The notes below the pieces were generated by a model. The model saw nothing but the letters and a program-made list of their open reading frames with translations, did not search any database and was not told the origin of the DNA. Below are positions 1 through 9,039 of a stretch of 64,000 nt of DNA, one piece after another (within the stretch, counting starts at the first letter, position 1; each line of letters opens with the position of its first letter). Both the position numbers and the translations under genes were made by a program. The stretch covers positions 992,001-1,056,000 of the forward strand of contig NZ_CP107918.1 of assembly GCF_036014195.1 (NCBI RefSeq). The letters are read 5' to 3'. This stretch comes from Streptomyces sp. NBC_00442. Its GTDB lineage: Bacteria > Actinomycetota > Actinomycetes > Streptomycetales > Streptomycetaceae.

Positions 1-1388
1 TCCCAGCCGAGGTAGGTGCCCGGCGTGTCGTACGGCGCCGGGTCGGGCAGCCCGATCATGCCGGCCAGCGAACTCTCCGAATGGCTCGTCGGCACAAGGG
101 CGTTGGTGTACGTACGGCTGCCGCGCGCCACCTTCGCGCGGTTGTCGACGAGCTTGCCGTCGCCGGAGAGGTACATCTTCTGCGTGAGCGGCGGAACCTT
201 GGCCGCCTCGCCGTAGCCGCTCTGCCAGTCGCGGTAGTACGCGAAGGCCGGCCCGGTGTCGGTGTGCCTCAGCCCTCGCAGGTAGCGGTCGAACCAGGAC
301 AGGATGCGCCGACCGGTATAGCTGCTCTCCATGTTGCCCTTGGACAGGTCGAGTTCGCCGGGCGCCTGACCGCCGCTGTGGCCCCAGGACTGCCAGATCA
401 TCTTGGTGGTGGTGCCGTTGCCCTTGAGCGTGTTGTACGTCGCCGTGGCCTCGTTGAGGTTGAACAGGCTGTCGGTCTGTCCCTGGATGAGCAGGGTGGG
501 GGCCTCGACCCGGTCGAGATAGGTCACCGGGGAGACGCTGCGGGCGTAGCGCAGCATCGCGGCGGTGGGGGCCGCGGGGTAGCTGCCCGAGTTCAGCAGG
601 CCGATCGTCTTGCAGGCGTCGGGGGCGAAGTGCACGCAGCCGAGCGTGCCCCAGCGGGACGGGTCGAGGTTGGGCAGCGTGATCGGTTGGCTCTCGCCGA
701 TGAGGTAGAACCCGTTGGTCCACTGCCACTTGAAGGCGCCCGGCACGGTACGGTCGGCGGCGTTGTTGGGGTCGAGCGCGTACGACAGGTCGTTCCAGGT
801 GATCATCGGGACCAGTGCGTCGACGCGGTGGTCGACGGCCGCCGTCGCCATCTGGATGGCGCCGCCGTAGGAGCCGCCGATCATGCCGACGCGCGGGTCG
901 CCGGGGCGGTCCCGGGTGACGAAGTCGATGCGCGTGCCGTCGTCGGCGGCGCGGGTCCCGGCGAGGAAGTCGATGAGGCGGGACGCGGCGCGGCCGTCGG
1001 TGCCGGGAGCGTCCAGGGAGATGAGGCAGCCGGACTCGCCGAAGCCGAGCCCCGAGTAGGCGAGGGTGACGTAGCCGCGGTCGGCGAACGCCTTGGCGGT
1101 TCCGGTGGTGGAGCCGTCCGACTTGCTGCCGCCGAAGCCGTTGGTGGTGAGTACGGCGGGCGCGGGGTGCCGCTTGTCGACGCCGGCCGGGCGGTAGAGA
1201 TCGGCGTCGATGGCGCAGGTCCGGTCGCCCGCGCGGACCGTGAACTTCAGGGGTGTGACCGTGACGTGGCCTGCGGTGGGAGCCTGTGCGGCGGCGGGCG
1301 CGGCCGCGAGCAGCGGTACGGCGAGCGCCGCGCCGAGAGCGGCCGCCAGCGGCTTGCGGGATCTGGGCACGGTAGGGCGACGGGTCAC
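1..1388 (-). CDS. Secreted alpha/beta-hydrolase (CocE/X-Pro dipeptidyl-peptidase-like), 3' end outside window
   Basis: The frame is open from a GTG at 1388 to the window edge (over 460 residues), so the C-terminus is missing. The GTG follows a GGAGGA ribosome site at 6 bases. The N-terminus is a typical signal peptide: two arginines, an alanine/leucine-rich core, then a likely AxA cleavage site near residue 35. The mature part has the hydrolase pattern NGFGGSK, then the nucleophile elbow GGSYGG, then LIQGQTDSLF, which should carry the acid. This matches secreted S15/CocE-like acyl hydrolases that act on peptides or esters outside the cell. The substrate cannot be read from sequence. A perfect palindrome just upstream suggests repression by a TetR-family protein. 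Confidence 0.8.
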   Translation of the reverse strand, partial: MTRRPTVPRSRKPLAAALGAALAVPLLAAAPAAAQAPTAGHVTVTPLKFTVRAGDRTCAIDADLYRPAGVDKRHPAPAVLTTNGFGGSKSDGSTTGTAKAFADRGYVTLAYSGLGFGESGCLISLDAPGTDGRAASRLIDFLAGTRAADDGTRIDFVTRDRPGDPRVGMIGGSYGGAIQMATAAVDHRVDALVPMITWNDLSYALDPNNAADRTVPGAFKWQWTNGFYLIGESQPITLPNLDPSRWGTLGCVHFAPDACKTIGLLNSGSYPAAPTAAMLRYARSVSPVTYLDRVEAPTLLIQGQTDSLFNLNEATATYNTLKGNGTTTKMIWQSWGHSGGQAPGELDLSKGNMESSYTGRRILSWFDRYLRGLRHTDTGPAFAYYRDWQSGYGEAAKVPPLTQKMYLSGDGKLVDNRAKVARGSRTYTNALVPTSHSESSLAGMIGLPDPAPYDTPGTYLGW

Positions 1389-1407
1389 GGTGTCCTCCAC
1401 GGCGAGC

Positions 1408-1429
1408 GGGCCTACCGATCGGTAGGCCC
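1408..1429. promoter_or_regulatory. Perfect 22-bp palindrome, TetR-type operator candidate
   Basis: The left arm GGGCCTACCGA is followed directly by its exact reverse complement. The core CTACCGATCGGTAG has the form of many TetR-family operators. It lies about 20 bases upstream of the GTG of the secreted hydrolase, just downstream of a predicted promoter, so a bound protein would block transcription. No TetR gene lies next to it inside the window. Confidence 0.6.
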
Positions 1430-1438
1430 GGCGCCCTC

Positions 1439-1467
1439 ATGCTGTGACACGTCATGGATCACGTCAA
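1439..1467 (-). promoter_or_regulatory. Predicted promoter of the secreted hydrolase
   Basis: On the minus strand TTGACG (1467-1462), a 17-base spacer and CAGCAT (1444-1439) form a plausible sigma-HrdB promoter. Transcription would start near 1432, directly before the palindrome at 1408-1429. Confidence 0.4.
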
Positions 1468-1557
1468 CGCCTCGGACGCACAAGGTTGTTGATGCGTGTG
1501 GGGGACACGGAGGATGGGCTCGGGGGGCGGTCCCGGCCGCACGATCGGGCTCCCCCG

Positions 1558-2493
1558 TCAGATGAGGGCGGGCGTCTCCAGGGTGAGGGTGCCCCGGTCC
1601 GCGTCCAGGACCGCGGGCGCGCCCAGCGGCATGGTCAGGGCGTTCGCGCAGTGCCCGAAGCCGAGGTTCTCCACGACGGGCACGCCCACGCGGCCGAGGC
1701 GCTCGTACAGCACCGGGCGCACCCTCTCCTCGTAGGGGCCGCACTCCTGCCAGGAGCCGAGCGCGATGCCGGTGACGCCCTCCAGGCGTCCCGCGCGCAG
1801 GAGTTGGGTCAGGGCGCGGTCCAGGCGGTAGTCCTCCTCGCCGATGTCTTCGAGCAGGAGCAGGCCGCCGGCGGACGTCGGCCGGGCGTGCGGGGTGGCG
1901 AGTTCCGCGGTGAGCAGGGAGAGGCAGCCGCCGAAGGTGACGCCGCGGGCCCGGCCGGGCACCAGGGCGCGGGCGCCCGGCCGGCCGAGGGTCATCGCGG
2001 CTTCCGGCTCGAACAGGGTGGTGCGCAGGGATTCCTGGGCGGCTGCGTCGGTGACGAAGGACTGTGCGGAGGCCATCGGGCCGTACAGGGTGGACAGGCC
2101 GAGACGGACGGCGAACGCCTCGTGCAGGACGGTCGTGTCGCTGTAACCGATGAGCACCTTGGGGCCCGCGGCCCGCATCGCCTCCCAGTCGAGGAGGTCG
2201 ACCATGCGCTGGGCCCCGTAGCCGCCGCGGGCGCACATCACCGCGTCGACGGCGGGGTCGCACCAGGCGTCCTGGAAGTCGCGCGCCCGCTTCTCGTCCT
2301 CGCCCGCCAGATATCCGAACCGTGGGTGCCGCTCGGCCACCTGAGGACCAGCGACCGCATCGAGGCCCCAGCCGCGCAGGACGTCGAGCCCGGCCCGCAG
2401 CCGGTCCTCGACGACGGGTCCGCTGGGCGCGGTGACGGCGATCACGGCGCCGGGGCGCAGCCGGGACGGGCGGGTGAGGGCCGTCACGCTCAC
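1558..2493 (-). CDS. ldcA: Muramoyltetrapeptide LD-carboxypeptidase (peptidase S66)
   Basis: A 311-residue protein of the S66 family, which removes the terminal D-alanine from cytoplasmic muropeptides during wall recycling. Visible family features are the N-terminal LRPGAVIAVTAPSGP, the segment MCARGGYGAQR, and the nucleophile motif GYSDTT with its serine. The C-terminal half carries LLLEDIGEEDYRLDR and the GHCANALTMPLG end typical of LdcA. The GTG start overlaps the S9 peptidase stop by four bases (GTGA); an in-frame GTG two codons later is an alternative. It is the last gene of a four-gene peptidase operon, which suggests a shared role in degrading D-amino-acid-containing peptides. Confidence 0.88.
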   Translation of the reverse strand: MSVTALTRPSRLRPGAVIAVTAPSGPVVEDRLRAGLDVLRGWGLDAVAGPQVAERHPRFGYLAGEDEKRARDFQDAWCDPAVDAVMCARGGYGAQRMVDLLDWEAMRAAGPKVLIGYSDTTVLHEAFAVRLGLSTLYGPMASAQSFVTDAAAQESLRTTLFEPEAAMTLGRPGARALVPGRARGVTFGGCLSLLTAELATPHARPTSAGGLLLLEDIGEEDYRLDRALTQLLRAGRLEGVTGIALGSWQECGPYEERVRPVLYERLGRVGVPVVENLGFGHCANALTMPLGAPAVLDADRGTLTLETPALI

Positions 2494-4469
2494 TTGGTGA
2501 GCTCCAGGAGCGGGATGTCGTTCCTGTCGATCGCGAACACCTGGGCGTACAGGGAGAATTCGGCTTCGAGAGCGCGGATCATGGTGTCCGCCCGGCGGAA
2601 GCCGTGGCCCTCGCCCTCGAAGGTGAGGTAGGCGTGCGGGATGCCGCGGCCGGCCATCTTCTCCAGGAATTCCTCGCACTGTGCGGGCGGACAGACCGCG
2701 TCGTCGAGGCCCTGGAGCAGCAGGAAGGGGGCGGTGACGCGGTCGGCGTGCCGGCCGGGCGAGCGTTCGCGGTAGCGGCCGGGCTGTTCGGCGTAGGGGC
2801 CGACCAGGCTCTCCAGGTACTGCGATTCGAAGTCGTGGGTGGTGGTGAGCCAGCTCGTGAGGTCGAGCACGGGAAAGCTGATGGCGCCGCAGGCGTACAC
2901 GTCGGTGGTGGCGAGGGAGGCCGCCGTGGTCCAGCCGCCCGCGCTGCCGCCGCGGATCGCGATGCGGCGCGGGTCGGCGGTGCCCTCGTCGGCCAGGGCG
3001 CGGGCGACGGCGGCGCAGTCCTCCACGTCGACGACCCCCCACTGTTCGCGCAGTCGGTTGCGGTAGGCGCGCCCGTATCCGCTGGAGCCGCCGTAGTCGA
3101 CCTTGACGACGCCGATGCCGCGCGAGGTGAAGTACGCGGTCTCCAGGTCGAGCACGAGCCGTACGTTGCTGGTGGGGCCGCCGTGCACCCAGATCACGTA
3201 GGGCGGCAGTTCGTCGGCCGGGCCGGTCCGGTCGGGGCTGTGCGGCGGGTAGACGTGCGCGTGGATGTCCCGTCCGTCGGGCCCGGTGAAGGTGCGGACC
3301 AGCGGCTCCGGGTAGTAGGCGGGGTCCACCCTGTCGGTGTGGCCGCAGCCGATCACGCGGGCCCGGCCGGTGGCGGTGTCGAGTTCGACGAGCTCGACGC
3401 CGCTGCGGGGGCTCGCGGCCACGCCGACGACACGGCTGCCGTGTGCGGCGAGCGTCGCGCCCCACTGGGTCCACGGCCCCGCGGTGTCCACGAGGTCGCC
3501 GCTCTGCGGGTCGAGTATGCCGAGCGTGGTGGCGCCCCTGCCGTGCACGACGGCGATCAGTCCGCTGCTCAGGGGCTGGAACCAGCGGCGCCCGACCTGC
3601 CACAGAGGACCGGCGAACTCCTCCTCGCGCGGACACGGCGCGGTCGCCGCCCCCGACCCGGGGTCGCCGCGGTACAGGTTCCACCAGCCGTCGCGGTCGG
3701 AGCTGAACAGGAGCTGCCCCTCGGCGTCCCACTCGGCCTGGGCGATGGATTCCTCGGGGCCTCCGGCGACGGCACGGGCCGCGTGCAGCAGGCCGTCCTC
3801 GCCGACGTCCGCGACGATCAGCTCGGTGCCGTCCCACGGCATCCGCGGGTGGTCCCAGGCGATCCAGGCGGCGCGCAGGCCGTCCGGCGAGAGCTGCGGG
3901 CCGGTGACGAAACGGTGCCGTTCCGCACTCAACTCCCTTACCGCGCCCCGGTGTTCGGCGGCCGACCCGTCCAGGGGGACGGCCGCGATCACCCGGCGCA
4001 CGTCGGTGGGGGCCGCGCCGGTGAACTCCTCCAGGACGCACCACACTTCGCCGCGCTCCAGGTCGATCCGCGGATCGACCCAGCGCAGCCCCGCGCCGGC
4101 CGGGGAGAGCGGGGTGAGCGGGCGCGGCGGCGCGGTGGTGTCCGGCTCGAAGGCGTAGAGCCGCTGGTCGGCGAAGTGCGCGAAGACGATGAGGGGGCCC
4201 CGGCCGGCACGGGTGGCGCCGTGCCAGGGTGTGCCGCCGTACTCCATGACCCGGGTGCGCACGTCCCACGGGCGGGGCAGGACCGCCTCGGCGTCGCCGT
4301 CGGGGCGGCGGCGCACCAGGGCGCTCCGGCCGCCCTCGGCGGGCCGCGCCTCGGTCCACCACAGGTCGTCGCCGACCATCCCCACATGGTCGGGGTATCC
4401 GTCGTGGGTGACCGCGACGGCCGCGTCGATCGGCGACGGCCAGCTTCCGTAAGCCCCGGTGGGCACCAT
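2490..4469 (-). CDS. S9 family prolyl oligopeptidase / acylaminoacyl peptidase
   Basis: A 659-residue serine peptidase. The N-terminal 400 or so residues look like a beta-propeller (repeated short blocks such as LSPDGLRAAWIAWD and LLFSSDRDGWWNLYRG). The C-terminal third is the alpha/beta-hydrolase domain with HGGP, the nucleophile motif GGSAGG, an acid in LQGLDDAVCPP and the histidine in EGEGHGF. The ATG at 4469 is preceded by AGGGAG. No signal peptide is seen, so it probably acts in the cytoplasm on short peptides. It starts 14 bases after the M20 gene and overlaps ldcA, which indicates one transcript. Confidence 0.9.
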   Translation of the reverse strand: MVPTGAYGSWPSPIDAAVAVTHDGYPDHVGMVGDDLWWTEARPAEGGRSALVRRRPDGDAEAVLPRPWDVRTRVMEYGGTPWHGATRAGRGPLIVFAHFADQRLYAFEPDTTAPPRPLTPLSPAGAGLRWVDPRIDLERGEVWCVLEEFTGAAPTDVRRVIAAVPLDGSAAEHRGAVRELSAERHRFVTGPQLSPDGLRAAWIAWDHPRMPWDGTELIVADVGEDGLLHAARAVAGGPEESIAQAEWDAEGQLLFSSDRDGWWNLYRGDPGSGAATAPCPREEEFAGPLWQVGRRWFQPLSSGLIAVVHGRGATTLGILDPQSGDLVDTAGPWTQWGATLAAHGSRVVGVAASPRSGVELVELDTATGRARVIGCGHTDRVDPAYYPEPLVRTFTGPDGRDIHAHVYPPHSPDRTGPADELPPYVIWVHGGPTSNVRLVLDLETAYFTSRGIGVVKVDYGGSSGYGRAYRNRLREQWGVVDVEDCAAVARALADEGTADPRRIAIRGGSAGGWTTAASLATTDVYACGAISFPVLDLTSWLTTTHDFESQYLESLVGPYAEQPGRYRERSPGRHADRVTAPFLLLQGLDDAVCPPAQCEEFLEKMAGRGIPHAYLTFEGEGHGFRRADTMIRALEAEFSLYAQVFAIDRNDIPLLELTK

Positions 4470-4483
4470 CGTGACAACTCTCC

Positions 4484-5815
4484 CTATGCGGACCGCAGAT
4501 AGTGGTCGAGGACGCGGACGCCGAAGTGCAGGGCGTCCACGGGCACGCGTTCGTCGACGCCGTGGAACAGCGCCTGGTAGTCGAGGCCGGCCGGCATCCG
4601 CAGCGGCGCGAAGCCGTAGCCGGTGATGCCGAGGCGCGAGAACTGCTTGGCGTCGGTGCCGCCCGACATGCAGTACGGCACCACGTGGCCCTCCGGCGCG
4701 AACCGCTCGATGGCGGCCCGCAGTTTGCGGTACGTGGGCGAGTCGACGGGCGCCTGGAGCGACACGCCGGAGTGGTAGAAGTCCCACTCGACGTCGGAGC
4801 CGGTCAGCTCGTCCATGGTGGTGCGGAAGGCGGCCTCACCGCCGGGTACGGTGCGCCCGTCGACGTATCCGGTCGCGAGACCGGGGATGACGTTGACCTT
4901 GTAACCGGCCTCCAGCATCGTCGGGTTGGCGCTGTTGCGGAGCACGGGCCCGACCAGGGCGGCGGCGGGTCCGAGCTTGCCGAGGAGTTCGTCGGCGTCG
5001 AAGTCGTCGGCGTCCGGGTCGGCGTCGATGCCGTGCAGGGCGGCGAGTTCGACGATGCTCGCGCGGACGGTCGGGGTGATCCGCACCGGCCATTCGTAGG
5101 CGTCGATGCGGGCGATGGCGGCGGCGAGCCTGCTCACCGCGTTGGCGCGGTTCACCTTGGAGCCGTGGCCGGCGCGGCCGTGTGCGGTGAGCCGCAGCCA
5201 GGCGGTGCCGCGCTCCCCCGCCCCGATCGGGTAGACCTCCATGCCGGGTCCGGCGTGGAAGGTGACGCCGCCCGATTCGCTGATGCCCTCGGTGCAGCCC
5301 TCAAAGAGGCCGGGGTGCTCGTCGGTGAGGAACGACGCGCCGTCGACGGCGCTGTCCTCCTCGTCGGCGGTGAAGGCGAGGACGATGTCCCGCCGGGGCC
5401 GCACCCCGTGCCGGGCCCAGGCCCGCACGACCGCGAGGACCATCGCGTCCATGTTCTTCATGTCGACCGCGCCGCGACCCCAGACCACGCCGTCGCGGAC
5501 CTCCCCCGAGAAGGGGTGCACGCTCCAGTCGGCGGCCGCGGCGGGCACCACGTCGAGATGGCCGTGGACGAGCAGCGCGTCGGCCGACGGGTCGCTGCCC
5601 TCGATCCGGGCGACCACGTTGGTGCGTCCTTTGGTGCGCTCCAGCATGCGGGGCTGAAGCCCCGCCGCGCAGAGCCGTTCGGCCACGTACTCCGCGGCCG
5701 GCCGCTCCTGGCAGTCGCCGCCGCCGCGGTTGCTGGTGTCGATCCGGATCAGCCCGGAGGTGAAGTCCACCACCTCGTCGAGCGTCACCCCGTCGACCGT
5801 CTCCACCTCAGCCAT
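4484..5815 (-). CDS. M20 family metallopeptidase (dipeptidase/deacetylase type)
   Basis: A 443-residue zinc peptidase of the ArgE/DapE/CPG2 clan. Metal and catalytic motifs are present in order: VHGHLDVVPA, GRGAVDMKNMD, FTADEEDS and, near the C-terminus, GGTDAKQFS. The ATG at 5815 follows GGAGGAG and overlaps the end of the upstream M55 gene by 8 bases, so the two are translationally coupled. A longer in-frame upstream reading is arginine-rich and not credible. The family hydrolyses dipeptides or N-acyl amino acids. The link to a DppA-type D-aminopeptidase suggests a peptide substrate, but the specificity cannot be read. Confidence 0.9.
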   Translation of the reverse strand: MAEVETVDGVTLDEVVDFTSGLIRIDTSNRGGGDCQERPAAEYVAERLCAAGLQPRMLERTKGRTNVVARIEGSDPSADALLVHGHLDVVPAAAADWSVHPFSGEVRDGVVWGRGAVDMKNMDAMVLAVVRAWARHGVRPRRDIVLAFTADEEDSAVDGASFLTDEHPGLFEGCTEGISESGGVTFHAGPGMEVYPIGAGERGTAWLRLTAHGRAGHGSKVNRANAVSRLAAAIARIDAYEWPVRITPTVRASIVELAALHGIDADPDADDFDADELLGKLGPAAALVGPVLRNSANPTMLEAGYKVNVIPGLATGYVDGRTVPGGEAAFRTTMDELTGSDVEWDFYHSGVSLQAPVDSPTYRKLRAAIERFAPEGHVVPYCMSGGTDAKQFSRLGITGYGFAPLRMPAGLDYQALFHGVDERVPVDALHFGVRVLDHYLRSA

Positions 5816-6641
5816 ACTGCTCCTCCACCGCGGACGAGACGATCGTGGTGACCGCCTTGAACGTGCGGATTCCCTCATACATCGTCAAACTGGTGTAGGA
5901 AACGCGGCGTTCACCCGTACGCGCCACGCCTGGCACCACGGTGGCCGCGTCGGAGAGGTGCTCGGCGTCGAACTCGATCTCCACGGTGAACGGCCCGCCC
6001 TCCACGGGTGCCGTGCGGCGCGCGAGCGGTACCGCGGCTCTGGCCGCGTCCCGGATGTCACCCGCGGTACGGGCGGGGGTGCGGCACACCGCCGCGTAGC
6101 GCGAGACATGGTCCTTCACGGCGACCTTGCGGGCGTCCGGCGCATAGCCCTCGGCGTCGGCGCAGGTCAGGTCGTCGCCGGTGACCAGTACGACGGGCAC
6201 CCCGTACTCGGCGGCGACCTGGGCGTTGAGCAGCCCCTCGCTCGCGCGGGTGCCGTTGAGCCACACCCCGGTGATGGAGTTGGCGAGGTAGGTGTGGGCG
6301 AGCACACCCGCCGTGCCGGCGCCCGTGTGATAGCCCACGAAAGCGATCGCGTCGACGTCGCCGTGCTGGATGCCCTCGACCATGGACAGCGACTTGTGCT
6401 TGCCGGTGAGCATCCGGGCCCGCTCGTCGAGCCGCTCCAGGAGCAGGTTGCGCATGGACCAGTGCGCCTCGTTGATGAGCACTTCGTCGGCGCCCCCGTC
6501 GAAGAACCCGAGCACCGCCGCGTTGACGTCGGAGGTGAACATCGCCCGGCAGCGCTCCCACTGGGGCGTGCCCGGCAGCACGTCGGCCGGCCAGGTGACT
6601 CCGGTGGCGCCTTCCATGTCGGCGCTGATGAGGATCTTCAC
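5808..6641 (-). CDS. dppA: M55 family D-aminopeptidase (DppA-like)
   Basis: A 277-residue protein starting at a GTG with only a weak ribosome site. It matches DppA: the opening KILISADMEGATGV supplies the first zinc ligands (Asp and Glu), NEAHWSMRN and VGYHTGAG supply histidines, and the C-terminus has VEIEFD. DppA cuts D-Ala-D-Ala and related D-peptides. It is the first gene of the dppA-M20-S9-ldcA operon. The proteolytic dpp permease genes seen in Bacillus are absent, so this is a processing operon only. Confidence 0.88.
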   Translation of the reverse strand: MKILISADMEGATGVTWPADVLPGTPQWERCRAMFTSDVNAAVLGFFDGGADEVLINEAHWSMRNLLLERLDERARMLTGKHKSLSMVEGIQHGDVDAIAFVGYHTGAGTAGVLAHTYLANSITGVWLNGTRASEGLLNAQVAAEYGVPVVLVTGDDLTCADAEGYAPDARKVAVKDHVSRYAAVCRTPARTAGDIRDAARAAVPLARRTAPVEGGPFTVEIEFDAEHLSDAATVVPGVARTGERRVSYTSLTMYEGIRTFKAVTTIVSSAVEEQYG

Positions 6642-6989
6642 GAAACGTCGTCCAATCGCAGGTCACAGGCTTGACGTTGGGTTTTCCCCAGGGGTTCTCG
6701 ACGGGTAGCACACGCTCGGCACGGAGACCATGCCACCGCGTGCGTCATCGGTGGCGGAGATCTTCCTGAGGCGTGACGTTACGCCCCGGCGGGAGAACCT
6801 GCTACGAGGGGGAGGGCGGTCCGGGCCCCGTTTCCGGCTCCGGCGGCTCCTTCCGCGCGGCACATTACAGAGGCAGATTCCGCTTCGACTGCTCCGCGAC
6901 ACGACGGCACGGCACGCGATCAAGAGGTCGTGTCCCATGGCAATCTGCGGCGAGCACGATGACTTGAATCAGTCGGAGGTACACCGCTC
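6642..6989. other. Divergent intergenic region between dppA operon and XRE regulator
   Basis: 348 bases with no convincing gene. It must hold the promoters of the leftward peptidase operon and the rightward regulator. I could not assign -35/-10 boxes with confidence. The one clear structure is the palindrome at 6770-6785. Confidence 0.5.
6770..6785. promoter_or_regulatory. Near-perfect 16-bp palindrome
   Basis: GGCGTGACGTTACGCC is symmetric except for one base pair on each side of the central ACGT. It sits in the middle of the divergent promoter region and is a plausible operator, perhaps for the adjacent XRE regulator. Confidence 0.35.
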
Positions 6990-7862
6990 GTGGCGGCGAA
7001 CACCAACCCCACCGTCAGGAGACGCCGTCTGGGGGCCGAGCTCCGCCGGCTCCGAATGGACAGGGGGCTGAAGAGCACCGAAGTGGCCAAACTGCTCATG
7101 GTCTCCCAGCCGAAGATCAGTCACCTGGAGAACGGCAACCGCGCGATCAGCCCCCGCGACGTGCGCGACCTGTGCGCGCTCTACGGAGTCACGGACCAGC
7201 AGGTCGTCGACGTGCTGATGCAGATGGCCAGGGAATCGGGTCAACAGGGCTGGTGGCACGCGTACGGCGACATTCCGCAGAGCGTCTATGTCGCCCTGGA
7301 GACGGACGCCGCCCGCCTCGACACCTTCGAGCCCATGACGGTCCCCGCGCTGCTCCAGACTCCCGCCTACGCCCACGCGGTCATCGAGGAAACGATCCCC
7401 CCGATCACTGCCGAACAGGCCGCCACGCGCCTCAAGGTGCGGCTGCGCCGTCAGCACCGGATCTACGACCCCGGCTGCCCGCTGCGGCTCGGGGCCATCC
7501 TGGACGAATCGGTACTGCACCGCGTCGTCGGCGGCCCCGACATCATGCGTGAACAACTGGAGCATCTGAACGCCCTCGGTTCCGAGCCCCACATCACGGT
7601 GCAGGTCCTCCCCCACACCGTGGGCGCACATCCGGGCCTTTCGGGCCAGTTCTCCCTCCTGCAGTTCGCCGAAAGCCCCGACGCCGGGGTGGTGTATCTG
7701 GAGCGGTTCACCAGCGACGTCCACGTGGAGAAACGATCCGACGTCCAGCACTTCAGCATGCTGTACGACCATCTCCGGGCGCGGGCGCTCGACCCGGCCG
7801 GCAGCCGCGAGCTCATCGCCGACGCCACCAAGACGTACATCGGCATGGCAAGCCGCCCCTGA
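6990..7862 (+). CDS. XRE-family helix-turn-helix regulator with DUF5753 domain
   Basis: A 290-residue protein. Residues 15-70 form an XRE helix-turn-helix (STEVAKLLMVSQPKISHLE then GNRAISPRDV). The rest matches the DUF5753 (Scr1-associated) domain with its typical YVALETDAARLDTFEP and LQTPAYAHAV. The GTG start follows GGAGG. In Streptomyces such regulators are usually followed by a small DUF397 gene. Here the next gene is on the other strand, so this one is solitary. Its target is unknown; the dppA operon across the divergent region is a reasonable guess. Confidence 0.9.
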   Translation: MAANTNPTVRRRRLGAELRRLRMDRGLKSTEVAKLLMVSQPKISHLENGNRAISPRDVRDLCALYGVTDQQVVDVLMQMARESGQQGWWHAYGDIPQSVYVALETDAARLDTFEPMTVPALLQTPAYAHAVIEETIPPITAEQAATRLKVRLRRQHRIYDPGCPLRLGAILDESVLHRVVGGPDIMREQLEHLNALGSEPHITVQVLPHTVGAHPGLSGQFSLLQFAESPDAGVVYLERFTSDVHVEKRSDVQHFSMLYDHLRARALDPAGSRELIADATKTYIGMASRP

Positions 7863-7905
7863 GCCGCGGCCTTCGCGGTCGACGAGGCGGGAGACGGGCA
7901 GTGCG

Positions 7906-9039
7906 TCAGCCGGACGGTTCGCTCTGCGCGGGTACCCGCGCACGGGGAGCCCTGTGCGCGTGCGCCGTCCTTCCGGGTTCCATCACCCGGGCAGGGCGTC
8001 GCCACAGCCGTCCCGGAGCCCGGTAGAAGCGGTCCGGCAGGAACACCGCATCGGCGATGATCATCGCGCCGGAGAAGAGGGGCAGCCCCATGAGCACCGC
8101 GATGCCCAGGTGCATGCCCAACAGCATCGTGAGTACCGGGTACTTGAGCCGCCCGAACAGGACGAACGGGAAGGCGACCTGCAACAGCACCGTCAGGTAG
8201 CAGGCGATGGCGATCGGCACCTCGTGCCCGTCCGCCATGCGGGACAGCCCTGGCCAGGGCCGGAACAGGTCGAGGTTCAGGACGTAGTGGAGGGCGGTCC
8301 CGTCGCCCCAGGAACCTCCCTGCACCTTGTACAGACCCGCGGCCCCGTAGAGGAAGCAGACCTGGGCCGCGATGACGAACATCCCGCAGTTGTGCAGCAC
8401 GGCGGTCAGGGTCCGGCCTCCGGCGCGGAGGTGATGCCGGAGCCCGCCCGCCCTCCGGCCGGCCGACGGTCGCGTCGCAGCGCCCGCACGGGCCCGGAGC
8501 CGGGCTCTGCGTGCGTCCAGGGACCAACGACGACCGCATGCGGTGGGGACGAGGTAGAGGGCCATGAGGAGGATGAGGTTGTCCCCTCCGTCGCTCATGA
8601 AGATCGCCCTGCTGTGGAACGACGCGACGACGACCGCGAACAGTACGGACACCGCCCTGGTCCGCCAGCCGAGGGCGAACAGTACCGAGACGCCCACGGC
8701 CAGTGCGTAACACGCCTCGAAGTAGGCGCGGTTGTCCGACAGGGTGAGGATGCTGCTCCATCCGGTCTGGTCGAACAGCCGCCTCGCCAGGTCCGGCGTC
8801 CACGGTGAGCCAGGACCCCAGATCTCGTCGCGGTGCGGGAACTCGCGCAGCAGGAAGACCAGGTGGAGGAGCCCGTATCCGATGCGCAGGACGGCCGCGG
8901 CGTACAGGGAGACCGGCCGGTCGGTCAGGCCGTCAAGGGCCGTACGCAGGCGGCCGGTTGCCCGGTGCGGCGCACCAGCCCCCGGACCCGGCCCCGCGCC
9001 GGTACGCGGGCGCGATGCGGGCAGTTGCTCAGTTGCCAC
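7906..9039 (-). CDS. HTTM domain membrane protein (vitamin K gamma-carboxylase-like)
   Basis: A 377-residue polytopic protein. After a proline/glycine-rich cytoplasmic leader it has several hydrophobic spans, including SVSLYAAAVLRIGYGLLHL-like and FVIAAQVCFLYGAAGLYKVQ segments, and the region around GSWGDGTALHYVL typical of HTTM (horizontally transferred transmembrane) proteins. The GTG at 9039 follows GGAGGGG and overlaps the upstream DUF5819 gene by 11 bases, so the two are coupled. HTTM proteins resemble vitamin-K-dependent carboxylases, but no catalytic activity is proven for the bacterial DUF5819-linked type. The product should lie in the cytoplasmic membrane. Confidence 0.85.
   Translation of the reverse strand: MATEQLPASRPRTGAGPGPGAGAPHRATGRLRTALDGLTDRPVSLYAAAVLRIGYGLLHLVFLLREFPHRDEIWGPGSPWTPDLARRLFDQTGWSSILTLSDNRAYFEACYALAVGVSVLFALGWRTRAVSVLFAVVVASFHSRAIFMSDGGDNLILLMALYLVPTACGRRWSLDARRARLRARAGAATRPSAGRRAGGLRHHLRAGGRTLTAVLHNCGMFVIAAQVCFLYGAAGLYKVQGGSWGDGTALHYVLNLDLFRPWPGLSRMADGHEVPIAIACYLTVLLQVAFPFVLFGRLKYPVLTMLLGMHLGIAVLMGLPLFSGAMIIADAVFLPDRFYRAPGRLWRRPARVMEPGRTAHAHRAPRARVPAQSEPSG

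Noticed and set aside
81..1565. A long plus-strand open frame opposite the secreted hydrolase
   Set aside because: It is a valine/glycine/arginine-rich shadow of a gene with clear signal peptide and catalytic motifs on the other strand.
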